64,000 nt of DNA from Trichosporon coremiiforme (taxonomy: Eukaryota; Basidiomycota; Tremellomycetes; Trichosporonales; Trichosporonaceae). Under the pieces are notes generated by a model. The model saw only the letters and a program-made list of their open reading frames with translations. It was not told the DNA's origin and did not search any database. The stretch is taken from positions 620,001-684,000 of the forward strand of contig BCJJ01000004.1 in the NCBI GenBank assembly GCA_039545355.1, given 5' to 3'. Of the stretch, positions 1 to 10,872 are shown one piece after another. The translations under genes were made by a program, and so were the position numbers. Positions within the stretch are counted from its first letter, which is position 1. Each line of letters begins with the position of its first letter.

Positions 1-1236
1 GCCGTGACGCGCGCTACCCCGGCGCCGGGGGGCAGAACCACTTCGTGCATGCACACCCTCCCCCTGCCGACAGGAAGTACGAGCAGCAGCACTCCATGCC
101 CACCCGTCCCGGCCCCAGCACGGGCGCGAGCGGCAGCGGCAGCGGCTCCGGCAGCAGCGGGCAGCAGTACCGCGAGAACGGCCTCAACCACGACGACCCC
201 AACTACGACTACGGCGGCAGCTACGAGTACTACGGCAACGCGCCCGGAAGCGAGTACCGCTACCCCGCCCAGGCGCCCACGATTGACGGGTACGTGCCGC
301 CGCGCCTGCGTCCGGCGCCGAACCAGCGTCTCTGGGACGAGCAGTACACGAACGGCTTCCACGAATGGAACCACCACCACGCCCAGCAACAGCAGGGGAG
401 CCACTCGCACTCGCCCAGCGTGCAGGACCAGCAGCTGCCGGGCACGGGCATGAACTCGCTGGGCCTCGGTCTCGTCCACTCCAACCCTGGCGCGCCTGCC
501 GGTCACGCCGCAGGTGGCACTATGCCTCCCCCCATGGCGAACCCCAGCAAGAACGGGCCCGCCGCCGCCGGACCCAGCCAGAGCGGCGAGAACAAGAGCC
601 CCACGAGGCGCATGGCTAGCGCGCCCACCACGGTGAGTCCCGTCAACAAGGTGAGGTCACCTCAGTGCATTGCGAGCTTCGGGGATATCGGGAAGCTGAT
701 ACGCAGCGACGGTTCCAGTGCGATGACTGCGGGGAGGCGTTCACCCGCCGCAACGATCTCCAGGTGCGTAACTGGCCAGCTTGCGCATGGTGAAATATTA
801 GCTGATAGAGCAGCGGCACCGCCGGAAACACAGTACGTATCTTGTTGGATGGTCGAAGGGTGGATCTCAAAGTGACGATGGTGGCGAGAGTGGCGCCACA
901 AGGAATGCCGGGATGAGCGGGCTGTGGCTGTGATCCGGTGTCGCATGACCTCATCCGTGTGCTTCAAGAGAGTCACTTCAATATCACGTTTCCTCGAGAC
1001 GGACGACGGGAATGAAGCTGTAGAATCGATCACAGAGCTAACAGCCAGCTGGCGAAAAGCCGTTCGTGTGCCCCGTCTGCGGCCACGCCTTCGTAAGCTG
1101 ATACATGGAATTACGGAGCTGAACACAGGCCCGCAAGGACAAGCTCCTCATGCACATGCAGCGTACCGAGATCTGCCGCTCTCGCGCTCCTCCGCGCCAG
1201 CCCCGTGGCCGTCGTGGCTCCTCGAGCGCGAACTAA
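1..1236 (+). CDS. C2H2 zinc-finger transcription factor, 5' end outside window
   Basis: The frame is already open at base 3, so the start lies outside the window. Proposed exons are 3-650, 707-763, 814-832, 1049-1092 and 1129-1236; the first donor could be at 633 in the same phase. The visible N-terminal part, about 216 residues, is low-complexity and rich in Gln, Ser, Gly, Asn and Pro. The four small 3' exons together encode two zinc fingers. The first is a C-x2-C-x12-H-x3-H finger starting FQCDDCGEAF, followed by a TGEKP linker. The second is C-x2-C-x12-H-x6-C, ending HMQRTEIC. A last finger closed by Cys is typical of Swi5/Ace2-like fungal factors. A short Arg-rich tail ends at TAA 1234-1236. 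The fingers only appear after splicing, which supports the exon model. A nuclear DNA-binding role is inferred from the fingers; its targets are unknown. Confidence 0.82.
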
Positions 1237-2038
1237 TGGCCTTCCCGGGACTCAACACGTTCATCTCTGCGCTCAGCCACGCCATCATCAGTATCTCCCA
1301 GCCCCAGCCACTCTCAGTCTCTCTCGGCGCTCTCGAGTCGTATTCGGGCGTCGGCAGTCTTACCGAGCAAAAGAACACCCCCAGCATCAAGTTTCGGCTA
1401 TCCAGCCCAAAGCCACCGCCAACTAAACGACAACCATACAGCTAGTTTACCGCATACACAAGTCTCGAGGACATTTCTGCCCCCCGACTGGCCGCCCACG
1501 CCAAGGTGGAACCAAGGGGTCACTTCATTTTCTCTTTTCTTCAAACGGGTCAACTCATCTGCGCTTTCTGTGTTTTTCTCCCTTTCTATCTACGTATATG
1601 GTTCAACGAAGCCATGCTTTCTACTCCCCGCCACTTCAATCCCTCCCTCACTTCATTCCCTCGCTCACGCCCCCATACCCCGCACGACACATGCCTCGTG
1701 CTCCTCTCGCGCTCACAGCCGGGACCAACGCCTCGATCATCGCCTAACCATCTATCCTAAGCTCTACGCCTATGCACACTACCTCTCTCGGCCGTTACAT
1801 GGCCCATACCCCAAGTTTGGCTATCGTACCCTGCCATGCCATGAGATGTGAATACTGTACCTCCCATTGAGTCGTGCGGTTGCGACTACTCTGAAGCACC
1901 TGCTGACGAGAGTCCCCCTCCCCGAGAGTGTCACAAACTTCGATACATGGTGATATTTGATACTTGGCTGTTCTACTGATACTTCTACTGATGTAACTGG
2001 TGCTCTCTACTTGCTCTCTCAACTACTCAAGAAACGCC
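1237..2038. other. Intergenic, between convergent genes
   Basis: About 800 bases separate the stop of the zinc-finger gene from the stop of the minus-strand gene. The stretch is pyrimidine-rich on the plus strand around 1530-1760 and has only short frames with no recognisable protein. It presumably holds both 3' UTRs. Confidence 0.6.
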
Positions 2039-3421
2039 TTACTCCCCAAAGCCCCACCCATCCTCGGGCAGGAAGTACTCCCCCTCCAGTCCCGCCTTCT
2101 TCACAACGAGCGCCTCGACGCATACGAGCTCCTCCACCGCGCCGTCGCCTTCCTCGCCCCCCTCCTCCGTCTGGCTAGCAGGCAGCCTCAGCCCCGCCGG
2201 CGACCTGGAGCGCGGCGACGGCTGGTCCTCAATCACATCCACGAAAGACAGCGATAACGAGTCGAGCGGTATACGCAGCCCATCGACGAAGGTGTCGTCG
2301 GGCGTTCCCTCGCCTGGGCTGTCGTCGAGGGGCGTGCTGGAACGGCCCGAGGACGAGGGCCTCTCTTCGAGGTGGCCGAGGTGGCTCAGCGTGCTCCCTG
2401 GTCGAGAGCTAGCACCGCTGTCGCCGTTGATCCCGTTCAGGCCATTAGACGCATGGGCATTATCCTTGAGACCGCTCGAGGTCTCACCCTCATGGAAGAA
2501 CGAGTCGAACGGCGTCGGGCTCATCCCGTCTCCGCGCATGAGCTCCATCCTCCTCCTCTCCTGTCTCTGGGCGGCGCGGCGTCGTTTGTCCCCGCTCTTC
2601 TTCACGCCCGTATTGCCTCCGACGTAAGTCCCAGCGGCGTACTTCTTCTTCTCCTTTGTCGGGGCCGAGGGGTCGAGGCTCTTCGTGCCCCTTCTCGGGC
2701 GCCCGAACTCGTCCAGGTCGGGCCGGCGCGCCTTCCAGCTCCCACTGCCTGCGCCTCCGCTCCCGCTCCACCCCGAGACGCTCGAGGCGGCCGAGTCCGA
2801 GTCGGAGAATTCGGTCAGGACAATCTCCTTCAGCACCAGCACGGTCGCGCCGACCTCGCTCGCCATGCGTTCCAGCGTGCTCAAGCTTGCGTCCATCTCC
2901 GGCCGCGTGAGGCCTATCACGCTCCCGTCGTCGCCCAGGCCGAGCTCGTAGATCGCCTCGTTCCGCCCCTGCTTCAGCCGCCACATCATCTGCGTCACGA
3001 GCCGGTCGAAACGCTCGGGTTCCGGATCAATCAGCTTGAGCTTGTACTCAACGTGGCCATCGCGGTCGCGCTCGGCAGAGAGTTTCGGCGACCCGCGCCC
3101 GGGGAAGAGGAGGTGACGTACCGCGTCGGCGCCGGCTAGCTGCCGCTCCCACTCGCGCAGGGCGGAGGAGGTCAGTGCCGACGGAGCCGGGGTCAGGGAT
3201 GGCGTCGTCTGCAGACTGTCCGCTATGGCGTGCCATGGCGATGGTCGCGGCTCGGTGAGAGACAGCGAGGAGCCGTAAGACGACGAGATGGCTGATGTTG
3301 AGTCGGGCTGTCGGTGGGGAGCGTGGGGCGGGCTGAACGAGTATGCCGAAGACGATCCCTCGACGGGTATCGTTGCCGCGGCACTCGCGACGCCCTTGCT
3401 CGCGCGCGGGGAGACTGCCAT
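2039..3421 (-). CDS. Lone GTPBP1/GTPBP2-type N-terminal domain protein without GTPase
   Basis: From the ATG at 3421 a single exon encodes 460 residues. Residues about 123-200 (VEYKLKLIDPEPERF, then LVTQMMWRLKQGRNEAIYEL and GLGDDGSVIGLT) match the domain that precedes the G domain in animal GTPBP1/GTPBP2, the translational-GTPase relatives. Residues about 430-450 (EELVCVEALVVKKA) resemble the strand just before the first GTP-binding loop. Between them lies a Ser/Gly/Arg-rich insert of about 230 residues. The protein stops at residue 460, where the GTPase should begin; no GxxxxGKS or NKxD motif is present, and none follows downstream on this strand. The frame stays open upstream to 3853, and that extension is Arg-rich and acid-poor like a mitochondrial presequence, but it has no internal Met, so I chose 3421. 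Function cannot be stated. Confidence 0.7.
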   Translation of the reverse strand: MAVSPRASKGVASAAATIPVEGSSSAYSFSPPHAPHRQPDSTSAISSSYGSSLSLTEPRPSPWHAIADSLQTTPSLTPAPSALTSSALREWERQLAGADAVRHLLFPGRGSPKLSAERDRDGHVEYKLKLIDPEPERFDRLVTQMMWRLKQGRNEAIYELGLGDDGSVIGLTRPEMDASLSTLERMASEVGATVLVLKEIVLTEFSDSDSAASSVSGWSGSGGAGSGSWKARRPDLDEFGRPRRGTKSLDPSAPTKEKKKYAAGTYVGGNTGVKKSGDKRRRAAQRQERRRMELMRGDGMSPTPFDSFFHEGETSSGLKDNAHASNGLNGINGDSGASSRPGSTLSHLGHLEERPSSSGRSSTPLDDSPGEGTPDDTFVDGLRIPLDSLSLSFVDVIEDQPSPRSRSPAGLRLPASQTEEGGEEGDGAVEELVCVEALVVKKAGLEGEYFLPEDGWGFGE

Positions 3422-4167
3422 GCGTGGCCCCCGCCGTAGTATCAGAGGGACGGGTATGGTTACGATATTCGGTACGCTGTGGAGAGAGCGGGCAGCACTG
3501 GCTGTCAGCGCAGATCGAGTAGTGGCGAGCAGGCTGAGCTGCCCAAGGTGACAAGGCAGCACCGTCTTGAGCTTCAGAGCTCGCGGACAGCTATTCAAAG
3601 AGGCAGACTCACTTGCTTCTGGTGCTGCAGAGCACCGCGTGTTGTCCGTGATGCGTCGGTGGCAAAGGATGTGGAGGCGGGGAAACGGGGTCTGCAGGTG
3701 TGTTGCCGTAATGTGAGATTCGCCGCCCAGAACTTGCAGAGAGGCGCTCAAGTATGGAAAGTCTGAGCGAGCTGTGGCCCGGCGATCGATGCGATACGGC
3801 GCTAGCGAGATGAGTCGAGATTCAAGACGAGATCGAGTCGGTCGCTGTCTCATAGTTCAGCTCGGTACGTCGCTCCGTATCTAGGGTCAATTTAGCGATT
3901 GGTGAGATGAGCCCACGTGGGAGATCGGACTTGCCCAGGGGCCGGTGGCGCGAGCGTCAAACCTTCTCACCACCGGGCTTCCGTTTCGTTTCCAACTCTG
4001 AGCTTGGTTGCAAAGGATGAGACGGTTGTGAAGACAAAGGGAATAAGAGCGCAGCCAAGCACACATACGTATGGAAAGTCCTGTACAATGTAACTAGCCC
4101 ATGATGCATTAAACTACGGCCCGCCTGATCCGATATACATCGTCTATTAAGCGGTTGATACAAATAT
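3422..4167. other. Spacer upstream of the GTPBP-like gene and 3' of PDB1
   Basis: The minus-strand frame of the neighbouring gene remains open to 3853, so part of this may be coding or 5' UTR. The remainder, 3854-4167, holds no recognisable protein and should include the PDB1 3' UTR. Confidence 0.5.
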
Positions 4168-5944
4168 TTACTGCTTGAACAGGTGACGCTCAGCCGTCTG
4201 GGCGACAATGTTGGCGTCAGGGAACGCGAGCTCCTCGAGCGTCTGAGCGTACGGGGTAGGGACGTCGGCACCGGTGATACGCTCAGGGGGAGCGTCAAGG
4301 AAGTCGAACGCGGGCGACTCGCACACCTGGGCGATGATCTCCGAACCGACACCGAACGCGGGGAAGCCACCCTCAACCGTGATGAGGTGGTTCGTCTTCT
4401 TCACCGACTTGATGATCGTGTCGATGTCGAGCGGGCGGATCGAACGGAGGTTGATGACCTCGGCGCTGATGCCCTTCTTCTCGAGAGCCTTGGCGGCCTC
4501 GAGCGAGTCTCCGACAGCCTTCGAGTGGGCGACAAGGGTAATGTCGGTACCCTCACGCTCGATCTTGGCCTTGCCAATGGGGATGATAAAGTCGTCGGAC
4601 ATCTCCTCCTTGGTCATAGGGAACGACGAACCATAGAGGAGCTCGTTCTCGAGACAGACCGTGGGTCCGGGCTCACGGATACAGGCCTTCAGAAGTCCCT
4701 TGGCGTCGGCAGACGACCAAGGAGAGACGACCTTGAGGCCGGGGATGCTTCCGTACCAGGCAGCGAAGCACTACTTGGTCAGCGCTCTCTCCATGACGAC
4801 AAGCGAGCAGAGGAAAAGTGAGAGTGAGGAAACAATGATTGGAGGTGCTGTGGGACGACGCGACTAGTGACTGCTACTATCGCTACTGGTGACGCTAGTG
4901 CCACGCACGGCGACAACGACAGTGACGAGTGCAGTGCAACCAAGTGCAACTGGGGACAGCTCCTCGGGGACAGCTCCGTATGCCCAACGCTCGAGCATCC
5001 GGCCACGAAAAGCGCGGTAAAGGACGGATTTTTGGATGGAGTGACTTACCTGAGAGTGCTGGGCGGCGACACCGGCAGCGGCACCGTTGGGGCCACGGAA
5101 GGTGACGGGGCAGTGGACAGTGCCACCGGACATGTAGTAGAGCTTGCCAGCAGAGTTGATGATCTGGTCGATGGCCTGCATCGCGAAGTTCCAGGTCACT
5201 GAGGACGGTTAGTGGCTGGCGACGTCATGACCCTAGCGGACGGTCATGTCCGCTAAATCCGGTGATGGGATTTCGCAAAACTCACTGAACTCGCACACGG
5301 GGTGAAGACCTCCGAGCGCAGCGCCGACAGCGAGACCGGCGAATCCGGACTCGGTGATGGGGGTCTGAGGAGATTAGATCACGATTGTCGCACAAACGGG
5401 CGCAACTTACGTCGATAACACGCTCCTCTCCGAACTTGTCCAGAAGACCCTTAGTGACCTTGTAGGCACCGTTGTAACGAGCGACCTCCTCTCCCATAAC
5501 GAAAACCTTGTCGTTACGGTTCATCTCCTCCTCCATGGCGGCGTTGAGAGCCTCACGGACGGTCTGGACACGTTAGCGCATGCATGCATCGAGGCTAGAG
5601 GCCCAGACCAGTGCCCTTTGAAAAAGCCGATGGCACATTTTCTCAAGGTGCGGGGCCGGCGGCAATGGTCATGCGCCGTCTACACGACCTCCGAGACGCT
5701 GGGCTTCTCGGGATAGACTCACCATGGACTCGCCACCAGCCTCAGCGTCGGAGCTGGCCATGCGGCGCTGCTGCTGGATGGAGCTGAGGAGGTAACGGGA
5801 CGGGGAGGCGGTGACGCGGGCCATGGGGGTGGTAGCGACGGCGGCGCGGGAGACGGCGGCCGCGGTGCTGAGCTGCCGGGGGGCGGCGACGCGGGGGGCG
5901 AGGGCCCGGGGGGTCAGACGAGAAATGGCTGAGCGGGACGCCAT
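4168..5944 (-). CDS. PDB1: Pyruvate dehydrogenase E1 component subunit beta, mitochondrial
   Basis: Five exons (5944-5723, 5563-5411, 5364-5286, 5198-5050, 4770-4168), all with canonical splice sites and matching phases, give 401 residues, the usual length for this subunit. The first exon is an Arg/Ala/Ser-rich, acid-poor mitochondrial presequence ([20 protein letters not shown]). The mature part begins near [13 protein letters not shown] and contains the conserved segments [73 protein letters not shown] and [17 protein letters not shown]. With E1 alpha it forms the thiamine-diphosphate enzyme that decarboxylates pyruvate in the matrix and acetylates the E2 lipoyl groups. The protein ends with a normal C-terminus (AERHLFKQ). 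It is divergently transcribed from SEN15 across 528 bases. Confidence 0.96.
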
Positions 5945-6472
5945 GGTGTGGATGGAGGATGTGATGAGGATGAGAAGAAAATCCTTGGTCGATGTTATGT
6001 CGCCGGTGAGGTCAGTCTGGTCGGTCTTGCCAGTCTGTGGGGTGGGGGAAGACACTGGTTGCGGGCCGTCAACCCCGGCTGGGCACGGCAGTGCGGCAGC
6101 GGCGGCAGGCGGCAGCGAGGGGCGGCACTCCCTTCCCCCCTCGAGAATCCCACCAAAACCGGGCCTTGCTTGGGCGAGCCCTGCCAGAGCCTGCCATATT
6201 CTGCTTGACATTCCCTGAGTCCTCCACTGGGGATCGCGGAGCGGGCCCTCCGTGAGCCTGCCAGATTTCGAATCCGTGTCACGTGAACCCCTATCTAAGA
6301 GATAATTTCCATTTCCGAGCCGGAGTGTTGTCGTCCACAGCCGCTCGTTCAACCCGATATCCAAGTTGCATTCTCCGATCACCGCAAAATAAAGATCACT
6401 CCAGCGTCTCGCGTTCGTTGATCAAGTCCGCCAGACGCCAGACAGCAGAAAGCAGACAGCAGACATACAATC
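5945..6472. promoter_or_regulatory. Shared upstream region of PDB1 and SEN15
   Basis: These 528 bases between two divergent start codons must hold both promoters and 5' UTRs. A palindromic CACGTG lies at 6280-6285, the core bound by bHLH factors in fungi; its use here is inference. No clear TATA box is seen. Confidence 0.5.
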
Positions 6473-7067
6473 ATGATCGCACCTCAAGTTTTGGCCCCTC
6501 ACATCGCCCACCTCACGGCGGCGTCGCCCTTGCAGGCTGGACCGTTGTCCACTGCTCTCTGTGATCTCTCTCTCGCTGTGCAATGGTGCGAGCTCCGTCC
6601 GTTGCAGCTCCCCGGCACCCAGTGGGTCGCCGTTGTTGGACGCAAGAGGAAGGACGTGAGTAGACCGGAATCGGACTTACGGTCCCGTACTAATCGTTAT
6701 CTCCTTCCGCTTCTTGGAAACTGACTGTCAGGACCCCCTCCGCGCCGTGCTTCCGTTGCCACTGCACACAACCGCACTCACGCCCAAAGAGTTGCGGACC
6801 ATCTTCGCGTCTCTACTCGAGGTCACTGTCGAGTCGCTGCCCGTGGCCCTCCCGCCGCTCGCTCCCAGCATGGCCGAGCTCCGAACCCAGCTGGCAGACA
6901 AGACTGGCGAGAAGCAGGACGTCGATGACGAGCCGGAGGCGACCGAGGTCAACAACACTTTCGACCCCGACACCCTTTACGTCGCCATCAATGATCCCGA
7001 CTCTACTGTCGTCTACTACAAGCTGTCGCGAGGCATCCGCAAGCCTCACGACATCCCCGACGAGTGA
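6473..7067 (+). CDS. SEN15: tRNA-splicing endonuclease subunit Sen15
   Basis: Two exons (6473-6655 and 6732-7067) joined across a 76-nt GTGAGT...CAG intron encode 172 residues, the typical size of this small subunit. The first exon carries the helical and strand segment with LPGTQWVAVVGRKRKD. The second ends with the family's most conserved part, YVAINDPDSTVVYYKLSRGI, which closely follows the animal TSEN15 ending (DSTIVYYKL). Sen15 is a structural, non-catalytic subunit of the Sen2-Sen34-Sen54-Sen15 complex that cuts introns from pre-tRNA. I saw no catalytic triad, as expected. The start is the first ATG in the exon. Confidence 0.9.
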
Positions 7068-7863
7068 GGGCAAGTGAACGGGCGCAACCACTATCATTCA
7101 TTACTCATAGGCATTGAGGGCATTGGACATAGCTGTGTACCAAGTTTCTGTTGTATCATAATGCACGTTGGGGTCTTTGGCGTAATATTTTGCTCGAGCG
7201 CGGTGGCATCCGGTGCCCCGGGTCACGCGGGTCAGCTCGTGCGTACAATGGCGGGGTCCGGGCCACCCAGTTTCCAGAAGTACGGCGTGCACCTCGACGC
7301 CTTGCCATGTGCTTTGTGATGCGTTCGTGATTCGTGGTTGGGTGTGCATGGTCTGAATGCGCCGATCAAAGACAAGTGGTCCACCCATCCGTTCAGCACC
7401 ATGAATGCGCCCGCCCAGGTGCACGCGATTTATGGCCACGGGGTGGAGACAGCGAGACAGGTTCCTGGTCGGCTAACAAAACAACGGTGGTCTTGGTTTA
7501 GGCGCGCGGAGGCTAAAATCTGAGCAGCACGCATGAGGTCATGTCGATTCCCGATGTTAGGCGTGGGCGTCTAGTCCCACCTTGTCCGCTCAACCGGTAC
7601 CGGCCACCAACTGGCTCCTCCTACGCGTTGGACAACCTCCTCCCACCGTCATCCATCCCACCAGCACATTGTTCAGCTGCTTCTACTCTGTCCGGACCCT
7701 CCTAATTAACCTCTACCGCACCGTACTCTGTTTGTCTCCCGTCCGCACGCCTCCTTTCCAGCTGCCCAACCTCTCCCATCCTTTCCCCACGACTGCCCTC
7801 CTTCGATAAGAGCTGCAAAGCTCAGCGACTCTGCCGCCCCAGCCAACTGCCCCGCTCGCATCC
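7068..7863. other. Intergenic region upstream of the SDS3-like gene
   Basis: About 800 bases with no supported gene. The final 200 bases are a C/T-rich leader just before the ATG at 7864, as is common for fungal promoters and 5' UTRs. Confidence 0.5.
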
Positions 7864-9348
7864 ATGTCGGAACAGCGGAGGTCTTCCTCTCCACTGTCGT
7901 CGGCCTCGCCGTCGCCGTTGCAGGAGCCAACCGCGAACGGCAACCCACCCCCCGCACCCCTCCACCTTGGTCCCGCCGCCGACATCCTGGACAATGACCA
8001 CGATGATGGCGACCTCATTGGAGGAAGCAGCCCAACAACGTTAACGGAGCCATTGACGGACAGCGAGCTCACGGATGACGAGGACGATATGGATGACGCC
8101 GCCCAGCAAGCCGATGGTGTGGCTGAGGAGCCAAGCAACGACGCTCTGGAGGACGAGGCTGATGCGCCGGCACTGGACGACACAGCTGACGAGACGCCGG
8201 TCGGCAAGCGGTGAGTGAATCCACGGTAGTTGTGTTGCTGATGTGTGCAGGCCTTCCAGACGGCAAGCGTCGCCGTCCCCTTCGCTGACGCCACCGCCCC
8301 CTTCGGACCCCCCTCATACTGAGAACCTTCCCTCCTCACCCATGGAGAAGGAAGGCGACGTTGACGACGACGAGCCAATGGAAGGCGCCGAGGAAGATGC
8401 CGTGGCTGCCCCGACAGAGCCCGTCGTCAAGGAAGAGGAACCGCATCCGGTCGACGAGGAAGCTGAGGCGGATGGCGATATCACCATGCGTGCAGAGGAC
8501 AACGAGGATGCCGCCGTCGAAGCCGAGGGAACGGTCACAGCCGCCGTGACCGAAAACGAGGCCGATGTCGAAGACATTGTCGAGCCCGAGGAGGAGCCAG
8601 CTGCCGAGGAGGAAGCCGCTGTTGAAGTCGAAGCTGAAGGTGAGTTTCACTGCATGGGTTTGGCTGACATCAAGACTCGGCGTCGGCGGCTCCGTCCCGC
8701 GCATCAGGACATCACTCATCGCACGCTCCTGGCCCGAGTACAGCAGCCGTCCGTGCTATGGTCGCTCTTGAAGTGAAATTCGCTGCTCTCCGTGATCGCC
8801 TGTATGTGGAAAGATTGGAGGAAGCTGCCAAGGAGGAGGAGATGATTCTCAATGGTGAGTCCTCGTAGTCGCAGTGACACGAAGCTAACGCCTAGGCACA
8901 CATCCAGCGCTCTTGCAACTTAACAGAATTGTCGAGGCACGCCGTGAGCGGCTTCACGAGATTGCTCTTCGCCGGTATGAGGAGAGTCTGGCCGACCTCA
9001 AGATCTGGCGCGATGTCGAAACCAAGATCTCATGGCAGACCTGGACCGTGAGTTTGAAGTCACTTGGCCAGGACTGTGCTGACACTCCCAGGACCAGCGT
9101 GACCAGATGCACTGGGAGGAGTTCGAGCAGACGTGGAGCAAGCGCCGGAGGTTGGCCCGAGAGAAGAACGAGATCGAGACACCCAAGGTCCAACGACCCG
9201 TACCTAAGGTCGAGAAGCCGCCCAAACCGTTTGACTGGTCTCCGGGACCTGTGCCATCTCGCCTGACAACGGAGCAAGGCTTGGCTGACCTCAGTGCGAT
9301 CGACGTGAGTGGTTGTGTCCTGGCACGTACTAACAGATTGCAGACTGC

Positions 9349-9379
<31 letters not shown>

Positions 9380-10057
9380 TTGTCGCGCCACGCGTCACCA
9401 GCAATGTACGGAGGATATGCCGGACCGTCGACCTCCGCCTACAGCTACCAAGCCCCCGGCCAGCACCCCGCCTCACACTTGCACATCGACGATGACCCGC
9501 GGCGGCATCATCACTACAGCGCGCCGGTCCAGATGCCGCGCCAGCAGCACCGACAGATGCAGCCGACCATCCAGGCGGAGCCGTCCGCACCGCCACGAAC
9601 AACGTCGTCATTACCTCAGAGTGGCCCCTCACGAAAGACATTAGGCACAGAGGCTTTCGCCGTGCCCCGACGGGAGGTTGTGCCCCAGACGAACGGCGGT
9701 GGTGACAAGCAGCACGTCAACGGGCATTCCCAGCAGCCGTTAGGCGGCGGGCATAGCTCGTCCAACGCCTCAACACTGGGCGGTGATGTGAAGCCGTCAA
9801 TACAGCCTTCTCAGCAGGGTGGCGGCGGCGAGCGGGCGAATGCGTCTGCCCGCTTCCCAGGACTGGCCGACTATCTGAGTGGGTCGGCCACGCCTCCACA
9901 GAACTCCTTCCAGCATCATCTCCTGAACTCGTCGGTGGCGCAGAACGCGGGCTCCAAGGGTGCCCCAGCACCCCCGGCCATGTCAGCAAGCAGCGGCGCA
10001 CCAGGTGCGCTGAGCTCCTCATCGTTAGGTGGGATCAGTCGTATGTGGATGGCGTAG
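7864..10057 (+). CDS. Sds3/Dep1-like subunit of the Rpd3/Sin3 histone deacetylase complex
   Basis: Six exons (7864-8210, 8251-8639, 8744-8854, 8896-9047, 9092-9304, 9344-10057) encode about 641 residues; the third acceptor could be 3 nt later. Residues 1-245 are very acidic and disordered. The Sds3-like core spans roughly residues 246-370: VKFAALRDRLYVERLEEAAK, then EEEMILNGTHPALLQLNRI, then VEARRERLHEIALRRYEESL and a coiled stretch with MHWEEFEQTWSKRRR. The GTHP turn between two helices is diagnostic of the Sds3/BRMS1 family, which scaffolds Sin3-Rpd3 corepressor complexes in the nucleus. The C-terminal part is Gln/His/Ser/Gly-rich and starts with nine glutamines. The fifth intron (9305-9343) is only 39 nt, divisible by three and free of stops, so its retention would add 13 residues. 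Confidence 0.83.
9353..9379 (+). repeat. (CAG)9 microsatellite within the SDS3-like gene
   Basis: Nine perfect CAG units encode a run of nine glutamines right after the fifth intron's acceptor. Such perfect triplet runs tend to vary in length between strains. Confidence 0.97.
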
Positions 10058-10351
10058 CTGACCTTAGCCCGGCCGTTCCCGCAGCCGCCGGCCCCACAAC
10101 CGAGAGCAGCCAATGTCGCGCGCAATTAGGCGCTTAGTTTACGCTACGGATACGTTCCATCATGTAACACGTAATTATGTCTGCGCGGAGCGCGCCCGAG
10201 AACTAACCTGGTTGCTAACTGGGTGGATAAGGTGGATAGGGTGGAGATCTGACAACAGACGTGCACCCATCCCACGTGCTCCCACGTGCAGCAGCAAGGA
10301 ACTTCAAACTTCTAACTTTCTTTCAACGACTACGTTCTTTAACTACCGAGC
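10058..10351. other. Spacer between convergent genes, with paired CACGTG sites
   Basis: These 294 bases lie between two 3' ends. Two CACGTG palindromes occur at 10273-10278 and 10283-10288, ten bases apart. No gene is seen. Confidence 0.5.
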
Positions 10352-10872
10352 TTAGTTGTTGGAGTTGAGAGCCTTCTTGAGATCGCTGGCGCGCTGGTTG
10401 GCGGCCTTGCTGAAGTCGCTGGCGAATTGGCTGTCGAGCTTGGACGCAGTGTTGGCGTCGCCCGAGACCTCCTTGGCAGCCTCCTTGACAGCCTGATACG
10501 CCTGCTTGGCCGACTGCTCGAGCTCCTTCTGCACGTCCTTGGCCGAAGGCGCCTTGTCCCCGAACACGGCCTTGAGGCGGTTCGCAATGTCCTCAGCGTA
10601 CGGCTTGGCGTTCTTGGAGACGTCCTCGAGGGAAGACTCCATTGCGCCGGCGGCGTCCTTGACACCGGCGTTGAACTGGGTGTTAGCCTCGATAAAGGTC
10701 GAAGGGACAAGAGACGACTTACGCTCTTGTTGACCTGCTGGATCGCATCGTTCCAGTTCTTCGGCATGTCATCGCCGCGGACGACGGTAGTGCCAAAGGT
10801 GCGGGCGCTGGAGCGGCTCATGACGGGGCGCGCGGCGGCGGCGCGGAGGGCGATGAGACGAGCGGGAGTCAT
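10352..10872 (-). CDS. Small mitochondrial amphipathic-helix (LEA-like) protein
   Basis: Two exons (10872-10723 and 10675-10352) across a 47-nt intron with a CTAAC branch site encode 157 residues. The N-terminus (MTPARLIALRAAAARPVMSR, then SSARTFGTTVVRG) is a clear mitochondrial targeting sequence. The rest is almost wholly helical, rich in Ala, Lys, Asp, Glu and Gln, with 11-residue-like periodicity (for example AKQAYQAVKEAAKEVSGDA). It has no membrane span and no catalytic motif. This composition is seen in LEA-type and apolipoprotein-like proteins, which protect or bind membranes; that role is inference here. No homologue is named with confidence. Confidence 0.72.
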
